This document shows positions 26,901 to 36,100 of a stretch of DNA of 64,000 nucleotides, in pieces. Below the pieces are notes generated by a model. The model did not search any database and was not told the DNA's origin. It saw only the letters and a program-made list of their open reading frames with translations. The stretch is from positions 1 through 64,000 of the forward strand of contig CANQSB010000008.1 in assembly GCA_947626435.1 (NCBI GenBank). The letters are read 5' to 3'. How positions within the stretch are numbered: position 1 is the first letter of the stretch; every line of letters starts with the position of its first letter. Source of the stretch: an uncultured Lachnospiraceae bacterium. GTDB taxonomy: Bacteria; Bacillota; Clostridia; Lachnospirales; Lachnospiraceae. The translations under genes were made by a program, and so were the position numbers.

Positions 26901-28487
26901 CCCCCGCCTCATCATGATATTTATTCAATTGAGGACTTGGCGCAGCTTATATATGACCTTAAAAATTCAAACAAGGACGCGAGAATAAGCGTAAAGCTCG
27001 TGTCTGAGAGCGGCGTAGGCACTGTAGCGGCGGGCGTTGCCAAGGCGGGCGCTCAGGTAGTGCTTATTTCAGGCTACGACGGCGGCACGGGCGCGGCGCC
27101 AAAAAGCTCAATCCACAACGCAGGACTTCCGTGGGAGCTTGGAGTGGCGGAGACGCACCAGACGCTTATACAGAATGGTCTTAGAAATAAAGTGCGCATC
27201 GAGACAGACGGCAAGCTTATGACAGGCCGCGATGTGGCGATCGCCGCAATTCTCGGCGCGGAGGAATTTGGCTTTGCGACAGCACCGCTCGTGACTATGG
27301 GCTGCGTGATGATGCGCGTCTGCAACCTTGACACCTGTCCTGTAGGTGTTGCCACACAGAATCCCGAGCTTAGAAAGCGCTTTAAGGGTAAGCCCGAGTA
27401 TGTAATAAACTTCATGCGCTTTATTGCTGAGGAGCTTAGAGAATATATGGCTAAGCTTGGCGTGAGGACAGTTGACGAGCTTGTAGGGCGTACTGACCTT
27501 CTGAAGATGAAGGAAAATTTGCCCGAGGGCACGATAAAGCTTGACCTTGGACACATTCTCGACAATCCTTATGTAAAGGAAAAAGCAGTATTTGATCCCA
27601 AGCACGTATATGACTTTGAATTGGAAAAGACGCTTGACGAGAGAGTGCTTTTAAAGCAGTTTGGCAGTGCGCTTGAAACAAAGCAGAAAAAGAGCATAGA
27701 GGTTGACGTAATGAATACTGACCGCGCTTTCGGCACGATATTCGGCGCGGAAATCACAAAACGCTATTACAATACGCTTGACGAGGATACCTTCCATGTA
27801 CTGTGCCATGGCGCGGGCGGACAGAGCTTCGGCGCGTTTATTCCACAGGGGCTTACATTGGAGCTTGTCGGCGACTCAAACGACTACTTCGGCAAGGGGC
27901 TTTCGGGCGGTAAGCTGATAGTGTACCCGCCAAAGGGCAGCACCTTTAAGCAGGACGAAAATATCATTATCGGAAATGTGGCGCTCTACGGCGCTACAAG
28001 CGGCAAGGCGTTTATAAACGGTGTTGCGGGCGAGCGCTTCTGCGTCAGAAACTCAGGCGCAATTGCCGTAGTGGAAGGCGTAGGCGACCATGGCTGTGAG
28101 TATATGACAGGCGGGCGCGTGGTAGTGCTTGGCGGCACGGGCAAGAATTTTGCGGCGGGCATGAGCGGCGGTATCGCATATGTGCTTGACATGGACAACG
28201 ACCTCTACATGAGAGTGAACAAGGAAATGGTATCAATGAGCGAGATTACCAACAAATATGATGTTATCGAGCTTAAAGATATGATTAAGGAGCATGTGGC
28301 ATATACCAACTCCGAAAAAGGCAAGGAGATTCTTGACAACTTCGGCGAATATCTGCCTAAATTCAAGAAGATTATTCCTTTCGACTACGACAGGATGCTA
28401 AAGACTATCGTGCAGATGGAGGAAAAAGGACTAAGCGCGGAGCAGGCGCAGATAGAAGCATTCTACGCTAACACAAAGAAAAAATAA
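23943..28487 (+). CDS. gltB: Glutamate synthase large subunit
   Basis: The alpha subunit of NADPH-type glutamate synthase converts glutamine and 2-oxoglutarate to two glutamates. At 1514 residues it is full length. The class II amidotransferase Cys23 lies in HDNCGIGA after a short propeptide. The central and FMN-binding synthase domains follow (GEGGEDLERM, GAKPGEGGHLP, SGYDGGTGAAP). The 3Fe-4S cysteines are in CVMMRVCNLDTCPVG. The C-terminal beta-helix is visible as repeated glycine-rich turns (GNVALYGATSG, AGMSGGIAYV). GAGG precedes the start and gltD follows 40 bases on. Confidence 0.96.
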   Translation: MFDAKLNLPQAPLYSPEFEHDNCGIGAIVNIKGEKTRETVENALRIVENLEHRAGKDAEGKTGDGVGILIQICHEFFVRVTKPLGIELGGEREYGIGMFFFPQDELKRNQAKKMFEIIVEKEGLEFLGWREVPCVPSVLGHKAVECMPYIMQAFVKKPANVEKGLAFDRKLYIARRVFEQSSDNTYVVSLSSRTIVYKGMFLVKQLRTFFTDLQSEDYKSAIAIVHSRFSTNTNPSWERAHPNRFIVHNGEINTIRGNVDKMLAREENMESEFLSHEFHKVLPVVNAQGSDSAMLDNTLEFLVMSGMELPLAVMITIPEPWANNKTMSQSKKDFYQYYATMMEPWDGPASILFSDGDIMGAVLDRNGLRPSRYYITSDGQLILSSEVGVLPIDAAKIVKKDRLRPGKMLLVDTVKGEVIDDDTLKERYAKRRPYGEWLDSNLVTLKELKIPNVRVPEYSYEERQRMQKAFGYTYEELKTSILPMAKNGAEAIAAMGVDTPLPVLSSSHHQLSHYFKQLFAQVTNPPIDAIREEVVTSTSVYIGKDGNLLEDSESNCHMLKVNNPILTTTDLLKIKSMDKEGFKVAEVPITYYKNTSLEKAIDRLYVEVDREFRDGANIIILSDRGVDENHVAIPSLLAVSAMQKHLVQTKRRTSVALILESAEPREVHDFATLLGYGASAVNPYLAQESIKELIDNGMLDKDYHAAVDDYNDAILHGIVKIASKMGISTIQSYQGSQIFEAIGIGYDVINKYFTNTVCRVGGVTIKDIEKEVDALHSMAFDPLGLTTDLTLDSPGHHKSRSGAEEHLYNPATIHMLQQSTRLGNYDMFKQYTAMINSEESVKNLRGLMDFNYPKKGISIDEVESVDSIVTRFKTGAMSYGSISKEAHETLAIAMNTLHGKSNSGEGGEDLERMVIGPDGLNRCSAIKQVASGRFGVTSRYLVSAQEIQIKMAQGAKPGEGGHLPAGKVYPWIAKTRHSTPGVGLISPPPHHDIYSIEDLAQLIYDLKNSNKDARISVKLVSESGVGTVAAGVAKAGAQVVLISGYDGGTGAAPKSSIHNAGLPWELGVAETHQTLIQNGLRNKVRIETDGKLMTGRDVAIAAILGAEEFGFATAPLVTMGCVMMRVCNLDTCPVGVATQNPELRKRFKGKPEYVINFMRFIAEELREYMAKLGVRTVDELVGRTDLLKMKENLPEGTIKLDLGHILDNPYVKEKAVFDPKHVYDFELEKTLDERVLLKQFGSALETKQKKSIEVDVMNTDRAFGTIFGAEITKRYYNTLDEDTFHVLCHGAGGQSFGAFIPQGLTLELVGDSNDYFGKGLSGGKLIVYPPKGSTFKQDENIIIGNVALYGATSGKAFINGVAGERFCVRNSGAIAVVEGVGDHGCEYMTGGRVVVLGGTGKNFAAGMSGGIAYVLDMDNDLYMRVNKEMVSMSEITNKYDVIELKDMIKEHVAYTNSEKGKEILDNFGEYLPKFKKIIPFDYDRMLKTIVQMEEKGLSAEQAQIEAFYANTKKK

Positions 28488-28527
28488 AGTGTTTGTTCAT
28501 CTCAATAAAGATAATATGGAGGAAACT

Positions 28528-30021
28528 ATGGGAAAGCCAACAGGATTTTTAGATTATGAGAGAAAGACCTCCGCGGCGCAGGCTCCCGCGGAGAGGGTGA
28601 AGCATTTTAACGAGTTCCACACGCACCTCCCTATGGAGGAGCAGCAAAAGCAGGGCGCAAGATGCATGGAATGTGGAGTGCCATTTTGCCAGGCGGGAAT
28701 GAACATAGCGGGAATGACGTCAGGGTGTCCGCTCCACAACCTAGTGCCCGAATGGAATGACTTGGTGTACACGGGCAACTGGGAGGCGGCATATGAAAGG
28801 CTCAAAAAGACGAACAATTTCCCTGAATTTACATCGCGCGTATGCCCCGCACTCTGCGAAAACGCCTGCACCTGCGGATTAAACGGCGATGCGGTTGCGA
28901 CAAAGGAAAATGAGTACGCGATTATCGAAAACGCATACGCTACAGGGCTTGCGGCGGCAAAGCCGCCAAAGGTGCGCACAAACAAGACGGTTGCCGTCAT
29001 AGGCAGCGGACCGTCAGGGCTTGCAGTGGCGGACCAGCTCAATAAGCGCGGCCACAGCGTAACAGTATTTGAGCGCAATGACCGTATCGGCGGGCTCTTG
29101 ATGTACGGCATACCGAACATGAAGCTTGAAAAGCACATTATTGAGCGCAAAATCAAGATAATGGAGGAGGAGGGCGTCAAATTCGTCACAAACGCCGACA
29201 TTGGAAAAGACGCGAAATCGAAGAAGCTTGTAGAAGGCTTTGACAGGATAGTGCTTGCGTGCGGCGCGTCAAATCCGAGGGACATAAATGCCGCGGGGCG
29301 CGATGCCAAGGGAATATATTTTGCGGTTGACTTTTTAAGGGGCGTGACAAAGAGCCTGCTTGACTCAAATTTATCCGACAAAAGCTATGTTTCCACAAAG
29401 GGCAAGGATGTGATAATAATCGGCGGCGGCGACACGGGCAACGACTGTGTAGGCACCTCAATCCGGCTTGGCGCAAAGTCCGTAACTCAGATAGAGATGA
29501 TGCCCAAAGCCCCCGACACAAGGTCGGACAACAACCCTTGGCCCGAATGGCCCAAAATCTGCAAGACAGATTACGGTCAGGAGGAGGCAATCGCGCTGTT
29601 TGGACACGATCCGAGGATTTACGAATCCACAGTCAAGGAGTTTGTCAAGGACAAGAGCGGCAATCTCACGGCAGTAAAGATAGTAAAGCTCACATGGGAA
29701 AAGGATGCCGAGACAGGCAGAATGAACATGAAGGAGATAGAGGGCAGCGAACAGACTCTCCCCGCACAGGTAGTCCTTATCGCGGCAGGCTTTCTTGGCA
29801 GCCAGAAGTACGTTACCGATGCTTTCAAGGTAGAACTCGACCAGCGCACCAACGTAAAGACAGAGACTGGCAAATTCAAGACCAGCGTTGACAACGTATT
29901 TGTCGCTGGCGATATGCACACAGGCCAGTCGCTCGTGGTAAAGGCAATCCGTCAGGGCAGGGAGTGCGCAAGAGAGGTTGACGAGAGCCTTATGGGTTAT
30001 TCAAATATGTATATCCAGTAG
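28528..30021 (+). CDS. gltD: Glutamate synthase small subunit
   Basis: The beta subunit passes electrons from NADPH to GltB through FAD and iron-sulfur centres. The N-terminal cysteine clusters are present (CMECGVPFC and CPALCENACTCG). The FAD-binding motif is VIGSGPSGLAVADQL near 158 and the NAD(P)H motif IIGGGDTGNDC near 296; AGDMHTGQS closes the FAD site. The start at 28528 is chosen because GGAGG lies five bases upstream; in-frame starts at 28489 and 28516 lie before or inside that ribosome site. This gives 497 residues, typical for the family. Confidence 0.95.
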   Translation: MGKPTGFLDYERKTSAAQAPAERVKHFNEFHTHLPMEEQQKQGARCMECGVPFCQAGMNIAGMTSGCPLHNLVPEWNDLVYTGNWEAAYERLKKTNNFPEFTSRVCPALCENACTCGLNGDAVATKENEYAIIENAYATGLAAAKPPKVRTNKTVAVIGSGPSGLAVADQLNKRGHSVTVFERNDRIGGLLMYGIPNMKLEKHIIERKIKIMEEEGVKFVTNADIGKDAKSKKLVEGFDRIVLACGASNPRDINAAGRDAKGIYFAVDFLRGVTKSLLDSNLSDKSYVSTKGKDVIIIGGGDTGNDCVGTSIRLGAKSVTQIEMMPKAPDTRSDNNPWPEWPKICKTDYGQEEAIALFGHDPRIYESTVKEFVKDKSGNLTAVKIVKLTWEKDAETGRMNMKEIEGSEQTLPAQVVLIAAGFLGSQKYVTDAFKVELDQRTNVKTETGKFKTSVDNVFVAGDMHTGQSLVVKAIRQGRECAREVDESLMGYSNMYIQ

Positions 30022-30063
30022 GGCAAATACATTAAAAGACGTAAGCAGGGCAAAACAAAAACC

Positions 30064-30105
30064 GCCGCTGTCCGCATTAAAAGCGGGCAGCAGCGGCTTT
30101 ATTTT
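30064..30105 (+). terminator. Intrinsic terminator after gltD
   Basis: GCCGCTG at 30064-30070 pairs with CAGCGGC at 30091-30097, extended inward by CCGC/GCGG, and TTTATTTT follows. It lies between gltD and the convergent receiver gene, whose end is at 30122. Confidence 0.8.
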
Positions 30106-30121
30106 CTTAACAAAAGACTTG

Positions 30122-30496
30122 TTATCTGTGATATATCAAAGTATTAATCTTATTCATTAAAATATGCTCATCTATCGGCTTTGCTATATAGTCGTTCGCT
30201 CCCGATTGGACAGCTCTTATGACGTGTTCCTTGTCATTGTTTGACGTAAGGAAAATCACGGGAGTAAGCTTTAAGCTTTCGGTCGCCCTGATTTTTTTCA
30301 GCATCTGGAAGCCGTTCATCACAGGCATATCAATATCCAAAAGAATAAGACTTGGGACATTGGTTTCGAGAAATGTCAGTGCACGGTCGCACTTAGCGAA
30401 AGCATGAAAGTCATATGCCTGGCTCAAAAGATTTTCAAGCCTTTTCAGGACAATGCCGCTGTCGTCAACCGCTATTATTGTTTTTTTGTAATTCAT
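30122..30496 (-). CDS. Stand-alone receiver-domain response regulator
   Basis: A 124-residue CheY-like protein made only of a receiver: Asp11/Asp12, phospho-acceptor Asp54 in LLDIDMPVMNG, Thr/Ser switch in IFLTSN and Lys in IAKPID. No output domain is present. It is the last gene of a four-gene minus-strand operon of hybrid kinases, so it most likely acts as a shuttle or phosphate sink for their HPt domains. GGAGGGAA precedes the start. Confidence 0.9.
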   Translation of the reverse strand: MNYKKTIIAVDDSGIVLKRLENLLSQAYDFHAFAKCDRALTFLETNVPSLILLDIDMPVMNGFQMLKKIRATESLKLTPVIFLTSNNDKEHVIRAVQSGANDYIAKPIDEHILMNKINTLIYHR

Positions 30497-30522
30497 TTTA
30501 TATTCCCTCCATTATTTACACA

Positions 30523-32706
30523 TTAGTTGCCGTTTAATATTTCTATTGCCTTATCTTCGTCATATTCCTTGTCAAGCGCGTTAAACGCGTCCTTAAGACG
30601 CTTGCGCACATCCTTTTCCAACGGCTTTTTCAGCCAGTCGCTTAGCTGCTGTGTCGCCTTTGAGGTTTCAAAGTTAATTATCAGGTTTGCGACTTCCGTC
30701 ATATCCTCCTGCGATACCTCGAAGCATTCTCCACCATCAGCCACAATGCCATCCTCGTCAGCCGCATCTCCCATTTGTGAGCGGTAAAACCCGCCAAAGC
30801 CCTCAAGCGTCTCATTCCAGACAGAGACAAGCTCGTCCCAGTGCTCCTCGACATATTCAAGGTTGCCCGCCTTGCCCTGCTTTTCGTGCTCGTACGCGAT
30901 ATCGGCAAGCCTGTTTGCGCCAAGCATCCTGGCATTCCCCTTTAAGCCATGCACCTCAATACTGTAATTTTTGATGTCACAGTCTACTATGAGCTGCTCC
31001 ATCATTTCCTGCTTTGATACGTTGTTCAAAAACATATCCATCAGTTCAAGGTATACGTCCATGCTCTCGCCTGAATATTCCAAGCCATCAGCTATGGAAA
31101 TGCCGTACTCTTCGTAATCCGCATAGCTGTCTGCACCGCCTGTCTCCTCCAAAGCTTCAGGGGCTTCCGTAAGATCAGGAATCTCACAGGCGGCTGAGGA
31201 TTCGGAAAATTCTGAACACTCATTTGGCAAATATTTGATTATTGTTTCATTAAGCTGTTTGCTGTCAATAGGCTTTGCGAGAAAATCCGTAAACCCCTCG
31301 TTTAGATAAAATTCCTTTGCGCCTGAAAGCGCGTTTGCCGTCAGGGCGATTACGGGCACGTCAGTGTTGGGACAGCCAGCCATGCTCTTTAATTGCTGTA
31401 AGGTCTCGATGCCGTCCATTTCAGGCATCATATGGTCCATAAAAATAATGTCAAACCGCTGCTTTTTTGCCAGCTCAAGGCAGGCTTTTCCAGATTCAGC
31501 GGTAACAATATCAAGCCCTGTATTTTTTAATAAAGCCTTGAATACAGTGATATTCATTATATTGTCGTCAACTACAAGCAGACTGGCATTTTTGAATTTG
31601 CTGCTGATATCAAGCCTGCCGCCCTGCGCGCTGTAGGAGCGCTGCTCGTGGCGCATAGCTTCAAAATCACCCATATATCGGCTGTCGACGATTCTCTGCG
31701 GTACGGATACTGTAAAGATTAGCCCCTGCGGACTGTTTTCTTTGATATCTATGCTGCCGCCCATAAGCCTGATAAGCTCCATGGATATGTGAAGTCCGTA
31801 TCCGCTGTCAGTTTTGTACATATTAAAGTCGTCCGGAGAAAATTCCCCACCATGGTCTCTCACGGATATAACGAGATTCGCGTCGCTGCCATCTGTGCAT
31901 TGGCAGGCGATATCAAGCTCTACGCCGCCCCTGTCAGAGCGTAAAATAGCATTGCTTAGAATATTTGACGTAATCTGTTTAAGCCTGATGACATCGCCAA
32001 AAAGAGTTTTGGGCATTGATTTATCCGTAACAAAGGAGAGTGAGAGATTTTTTTCCTTTGCCCTCAGATATACGGTGTTCCAAAGCTCCATGAGAAAATC
32101 CGCCGTCTCATATTCCATAGGATTTATCTCAAGATGACCGGATTCGATTTTTGCCATATCAAGGACGTCATTCATGAGAAACAGTAGCGATTTGCCGGAA
32201 CTGCGTATATATTCCGCGTATTCGCGTATCTGCCCATCGCTGCACTCCCTCAAAATCATTTCGTTCATGCCTAATATGGCGTTTATAGGCGTCCTGAATT
32301 CGTGCGACATATTGGACAAAAAACGGCTTTGGGAGCTGCTGTCAGTTACGTCCTTGATTAGGACGGACATAACCGTTTCATCGTTTGAATTTAAAATGCC
32401 TGTCGAAAGCAGAAGCTTAAATTTTTTGCCGCCGTCGTTTATATAATCGGCGGATATCTCTTTTACCTCAATGCATCTGCGGAGTACGTCAGATATCATG
32501 CCCGCAAAGCTTCCCCTATCTTCAAGGTTTGGAAATACCTCCGCAAAGGGTCTGCCTATATCATTCGGCGTAAGGCAAAACAAAAGTTCAGCCCTTTGGT
32601 TAAACATGACAAGTTCGCCGCAAAGAGTCATGACGATTACTCCGTCAGGCAGCCCGGCAACTATTCCTTTGTATAAATCAGTATTAAACTCAGATACATT
32701 CTGCAT
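30523..32706 (-). CDS. Cytosolic PAS-hybrid histidine kinase with receiver and HPt
   Basis: A 727-residue phosphorelay kinase without membrane helices. Order: PAS-like sensor (about 10-115; GLPDGVIVMTLCGELVMFNQRAE), HisKA with His near 134 in FLSNMSHEFRTPINAILG, ATPase domain (about 240-350), receiver with Asp near 423 in FMDHMMPEMDG, and HPt with His near 585 in VHGLKGNARMLGAN. All relay residues are intact. The C-terminal 80 residues are an extra helical segment. It lies 31 bases after the preceding receiver gene and 26 bases before the last one, so it belongs to the same operon. The ligand of the PAS domain is unknown. Confidence 0.9.
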   Translation of the reverse strand: MQNVSEFNTDLYKGIVAGLPDGVIVMTLCGELVMFNQRAELLFCLTPNDIGRPFAEVFPNLEDRGSFAGMISDVLRRCIEVKEISADYINDGGKKFKLLLSTGILNSNDETVMSVLIKDVTDSSSQSRFLSNMSHEFRTPINAILGMNEMILRECSDGQIREYAEYIRSSGKSLLFLMNDVLDMAKIESGHLEINPMEYETADFLMELWNTVYLRAKEKNLSLSFVTDKSMPKTLFGDVIRLKQITSNILSNAILRSDRGGVELDIACQCTDGSDANLVISVRDHGGEFSPDDFNMYKTDSGYGLHISMELIRLMGGSIDIKENSPQGLIFTVSVPQRIVDSRYMGDFEAMRHEQRSYSAQGGRLDISSKFKNASLLVVDDNIMNITVFKALLKNTGLDIVTAESGKACLELAKKQRFDIIFMDHMMPEMDGIETLQQLKSMAGCPNTDVPVIALTANALSGAKEFYLNEGFTDFLAKPIDSKQLNETIIKYLPNECSEFSESSAACEIPDLTEAPEALEETGGADSYADYEEYGISIADGLEYSGESMDVYLELMDMFLNNVSKQEMMEQLIVDCDIKNYSIEVHGLKGNARMLGANRLADIAYEHEKQGKAGNLEYVEEHWDELVSVWNETLEGFGGFYRSQMGDAADEDGIVADGGECFEVSQEDMTEVANLIINFETSKATQQLSDWLKKPLEKDVRKRLKDAFNALDKEYDEDKAIEILNGN

Positions 32707-32737
32707 TAGCCGATAACCTCTTTATCCAACAACCGCT

Positions 32738-33097
32738 TTAACCGATAACTTCCTTAACCTTTGCAAGAAATATGTCCTTTTTGAAAGGCTTTTCGATAAT
32801 ATCCGTTATGCCGCTTTGCTGCGCGCGCTCTACAGTGTCGTCCTCCACGTCGGCAGTAAGGAAAATAACGGGAATATCCTTCCAATCGTCGTGCGTTTTT
32901 ATCTTTTCGAGTGTTTCAAAACCATCCATTCCCGGCATAAGCACGTCAAGAAGCACTAAGTTAAAATGCTTTTGGGCAAGCGCTTCAAGCGCTGCCTCGC
33001 CCGAGGTAGCGGTAGTAACTTCATAGGCGCTTTCAAGCATATGGCTCGCTATCATAATATTAATCTGATTGTCGTCAACTACTAAAACACTTTTCAT
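32738..33097 (-). CDS. Stand-alone receiver-domain response regulator
   Basis: A 119-residue receiver with Asp8/Asp9, phospho-acceptor Asp51 in LLDVLMPGMDGF, Thr in IFLTAD and Lys in IEKPF. It lies between two hybrid kinases of the minus-strand operon. The start at 33097 is chosen because GGAGG stands eight bases before it; a longer reading from 33112 would begin at that ribosome site. It lacks an output domain and probably relays phosphate between the neighbouring kinases and other HPt proteins. Confidence 0.88.
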   Translation of the reverse strand: MKSVLVVDDNQINIMIASHMLESAYEVTTATSGEAALEALAQKHFNLVLLDVLMPGMDGFETLEKIKTHDDWKDIPVIFLTADVEDDTVERAQQSGITDIIEKPFKKDIFLAKVKEVIG

Positions 33098-33171
33098 TTT
33101 AATTTCCTCCATTTATTATAGATAAATTTTACATAGATAAATTTATATAACCCTTAAACTTAATCTTAACC

Positions 33172-36100
33172 CTAATTTAAAGCTTCCGCAAGCTTTTCTA
33201 CAAGATCGCGGTATGCATCCATGCAGGCATTGTGGTTCTGCCTGATAAAGTCGATATCGTTTGACTTTGCCGCGTGCTCCAACGCCTTTGCCTGCTCCGA
33301 AAGTTCGGCGGCCCCTATTGACAGCGACGTGCTTTTGAGTGCGTGGACTAACGTCTGATATTTGCCGATATCGTCCGTATTCAGCGCGTTGTCTATATCC
33401 TGCATGTTTGCACCGTCAACATATGATTTGAGCATTTCGATATAAAACACTTCATCATCGGCAAAATATTCCATACCCGTCTTGGTGTCAAGGAACGGGA
33501 AACGCTCATCAAGACCGGGCTTTTTTGAAGCGGCTTCTCCTTGGGGCGTTTCTTCCGAAGCTTCTGCCGCACTGTCTTCCTTAGGCGTATTTTCCTGAGC
33601 GATATTTTCCTTGGAGGCTTCCTCTGCTTCGTCGCCTTCCGTCTTGTATGAAATCTTTTCGGACGGCAGATATTTTTCAAGCGCCTCCTCAAGCTTTGCG
33701 ACAACGATAGGCTTTGAAATATAGTCCACGAAGCCCTCCTGAAGATACTCCTCACGCGCCCCCAGAATAGCGTTTGCAGTCATCATGATGACAATCGTGT
33801 CATCGGGAAGAAGATTATCCTCTTTTAATTTCTTTAATGTCTCGATGCCGTTCATCTCGGGCATCATATGGTCCATAAAGATAATGTCATAGTGGTACTT
33901 CTTGACATACTCAAGACATGCCATGCCCCCGTCAGCGACGTCAGGGTTTATACCGTTTCGTTTGAGCAGACCTGACGCCACTTTAAGATTCATCCGGTTG
34001 TCGTCAACCACAAGCACCTGCGCGTCGGGCGCGAAAATGTATCTTTGATTCCGCGTTTCCTCAAGGCTCTGCTGGCGGCGCAGGTCGTAATCGCCAATCG
34101 GCTCTGCCGACATTATCTTCTGCGGCACCTCAAACCAGAAAAGTGAGCCCTTGCCGTAGGTGCTTTCTACCATCAGCTTGCTGCCCATCATAATGAGCAG
34201 GCTGTTTGTGATGGCTATGCCAAGTCCCGTACCCTCGATATTTCGGTTTCGCTCCTCCTCCAGACGCTGGAACGAAGAAAACAGCTTATCCATATCCTCG
34301 GGCTTTATGCCGATACCCGTGTCCTCTACTTCTACATGAAGAAGCATTTTTCCCTCATCATCTGACGCCACTGACTTCATGCGCAGCGTCACCGAACCCT
34401 CGGGAGTGTATTTAGCCGCGTTGGTCAGAATATTGGTGATAATCTGGCGTATTCTGATGTCGTCACCGTAGAGCCTGCATGGAATTTCAGGGTCTATTTC
34501 AAGCTTGAGCTCCAATGATTTTGCCCTGAGCTTTTCCGATACTATATTTACCATATCGTTTATTAGTGACGCCGTATCGTAGTCAACGGGTATGATTTCC
34601 ATTTTGCCGTCTTCAATTTTTGAAAAGTCAAGTATGCCGTTAATTAGCGACAGGAGAGTAGTGCCCGCGCTCTGCACGTTTAGGGCGTATTCGCGTATCG
34701 CCATGCTTGGCTTTTCGCGCAGTATCATTTCGTTCATACCGAGTACGGCGTTGATGGGTGTCCGTATCTCGTGGCTCATCTGCGCCAAAAACTTTGATTT
34801 TGCCTTGTCAGCTTTCTTTGCAAGCTCGACAGCCTCCTCGAGCGATTCGTTTGCTTCCTGCTGCCAGTGTATCATCTTTACAATAAGAGTGTTTACGCCT
34901 ATTATGCATATGCCAAACAGCACAAGATAGAGCAGCGAATATATTACGACGTCGCCGTATATGCTCCAGGCCCTTTTTAAGACTACGACGTTGAAACCTG
35001 AAAAATCCTCGTTCATCATCATGCATGACCTGTATTCATTATCGTAATCGCGCAGGGTTACTATATCATTCTTTCCGTACGCGCGTTCATAAACCAAATC
35101 GTGGATATTTACAAGCTCATCCGTGGTTGACTGGTATTCAGGGTTGGGGTGGTTTATGAGCTGCCCCTCCTTGTCTACAAGGAACGCATACCCGTCGTCG
35201 GAATATCCGCCGCCCAGAATATCTATAAGCGCGTCAAGGTAAAAGTCAATTGCGAACACTCCGAGAAACAGGTTGTCGTCAGAGTATACGGCTTTTGAAA
35301 ATGTAACGCAGTATTCGCCGGTTCTCGCGTCAAAATACGGCTCGGTTATATAGAAGTCCTCAGCGGCAACGGCGCCTATGTACCAGTCCCTTTCCTCCTC
35401 GACATAGTCTTCGTCAGGCACCCAGCCGTTATTCATTACCATAGGGTGTCCATGGGTAAAAGCAAAATCAGGGTTTGCGATATATGTAGCGGAAATGCCC
35501 GGATAGTGCTTTGTCACGTCATTAAGCCATGTGACCATTCCCTCATAATTTTCAAGTATCGATGGATTGGCGGAGATGACGTTTACAAACATGTCAAGTA
35601 TGCTTTTCTGCTCCAGTACCCAGTTGCCTATCTCATAGCTGTAGCCGCTGATTTCCTCACGCATCTTTGCTTTACTCCAGTTTATGTTGAGTATGGCGTT
35701 TATCGTGATTGTGATTATCATAGTAGCGACGAAGACCGCTATTATAAGGAAACGGAAACGCTGCTGCGTCTTTATCGTGAGCATTGTGTGTCCCGGCGAG
35801 ACATTTTCATGAGTGCCTTGCGGCTTATGACCGCTATTGCCGCCGGAAACCGCACCGTTGGGCGTGATTTCGGCATTTGCGCCCTTATCGGAAATATTGT
35901 TGGAAGGGGCATTTGTGCGCTTTCTATTGCTAATGGCAAAGAACGCTATGAGCGCGGCAATCAAAAAAACCCGTATTAACACGCCATATATAATCTTTTT
36001 ATTGCTGATGTGGTACAAATCCGAGTTATCCATGCCGAGCATAAGATACCAGTCATTTGCCATGCGGCTGCAGAATACAGTAGTGCCCGACTTTTTTACG

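Noticed and set aside
28554-29381. Minus-strand open frame of 275 codons inside gltD
   Set aside because: It is opposite the conserved FAD and iron-sulfur region of gltD; its serine-rich translation is a shadow.
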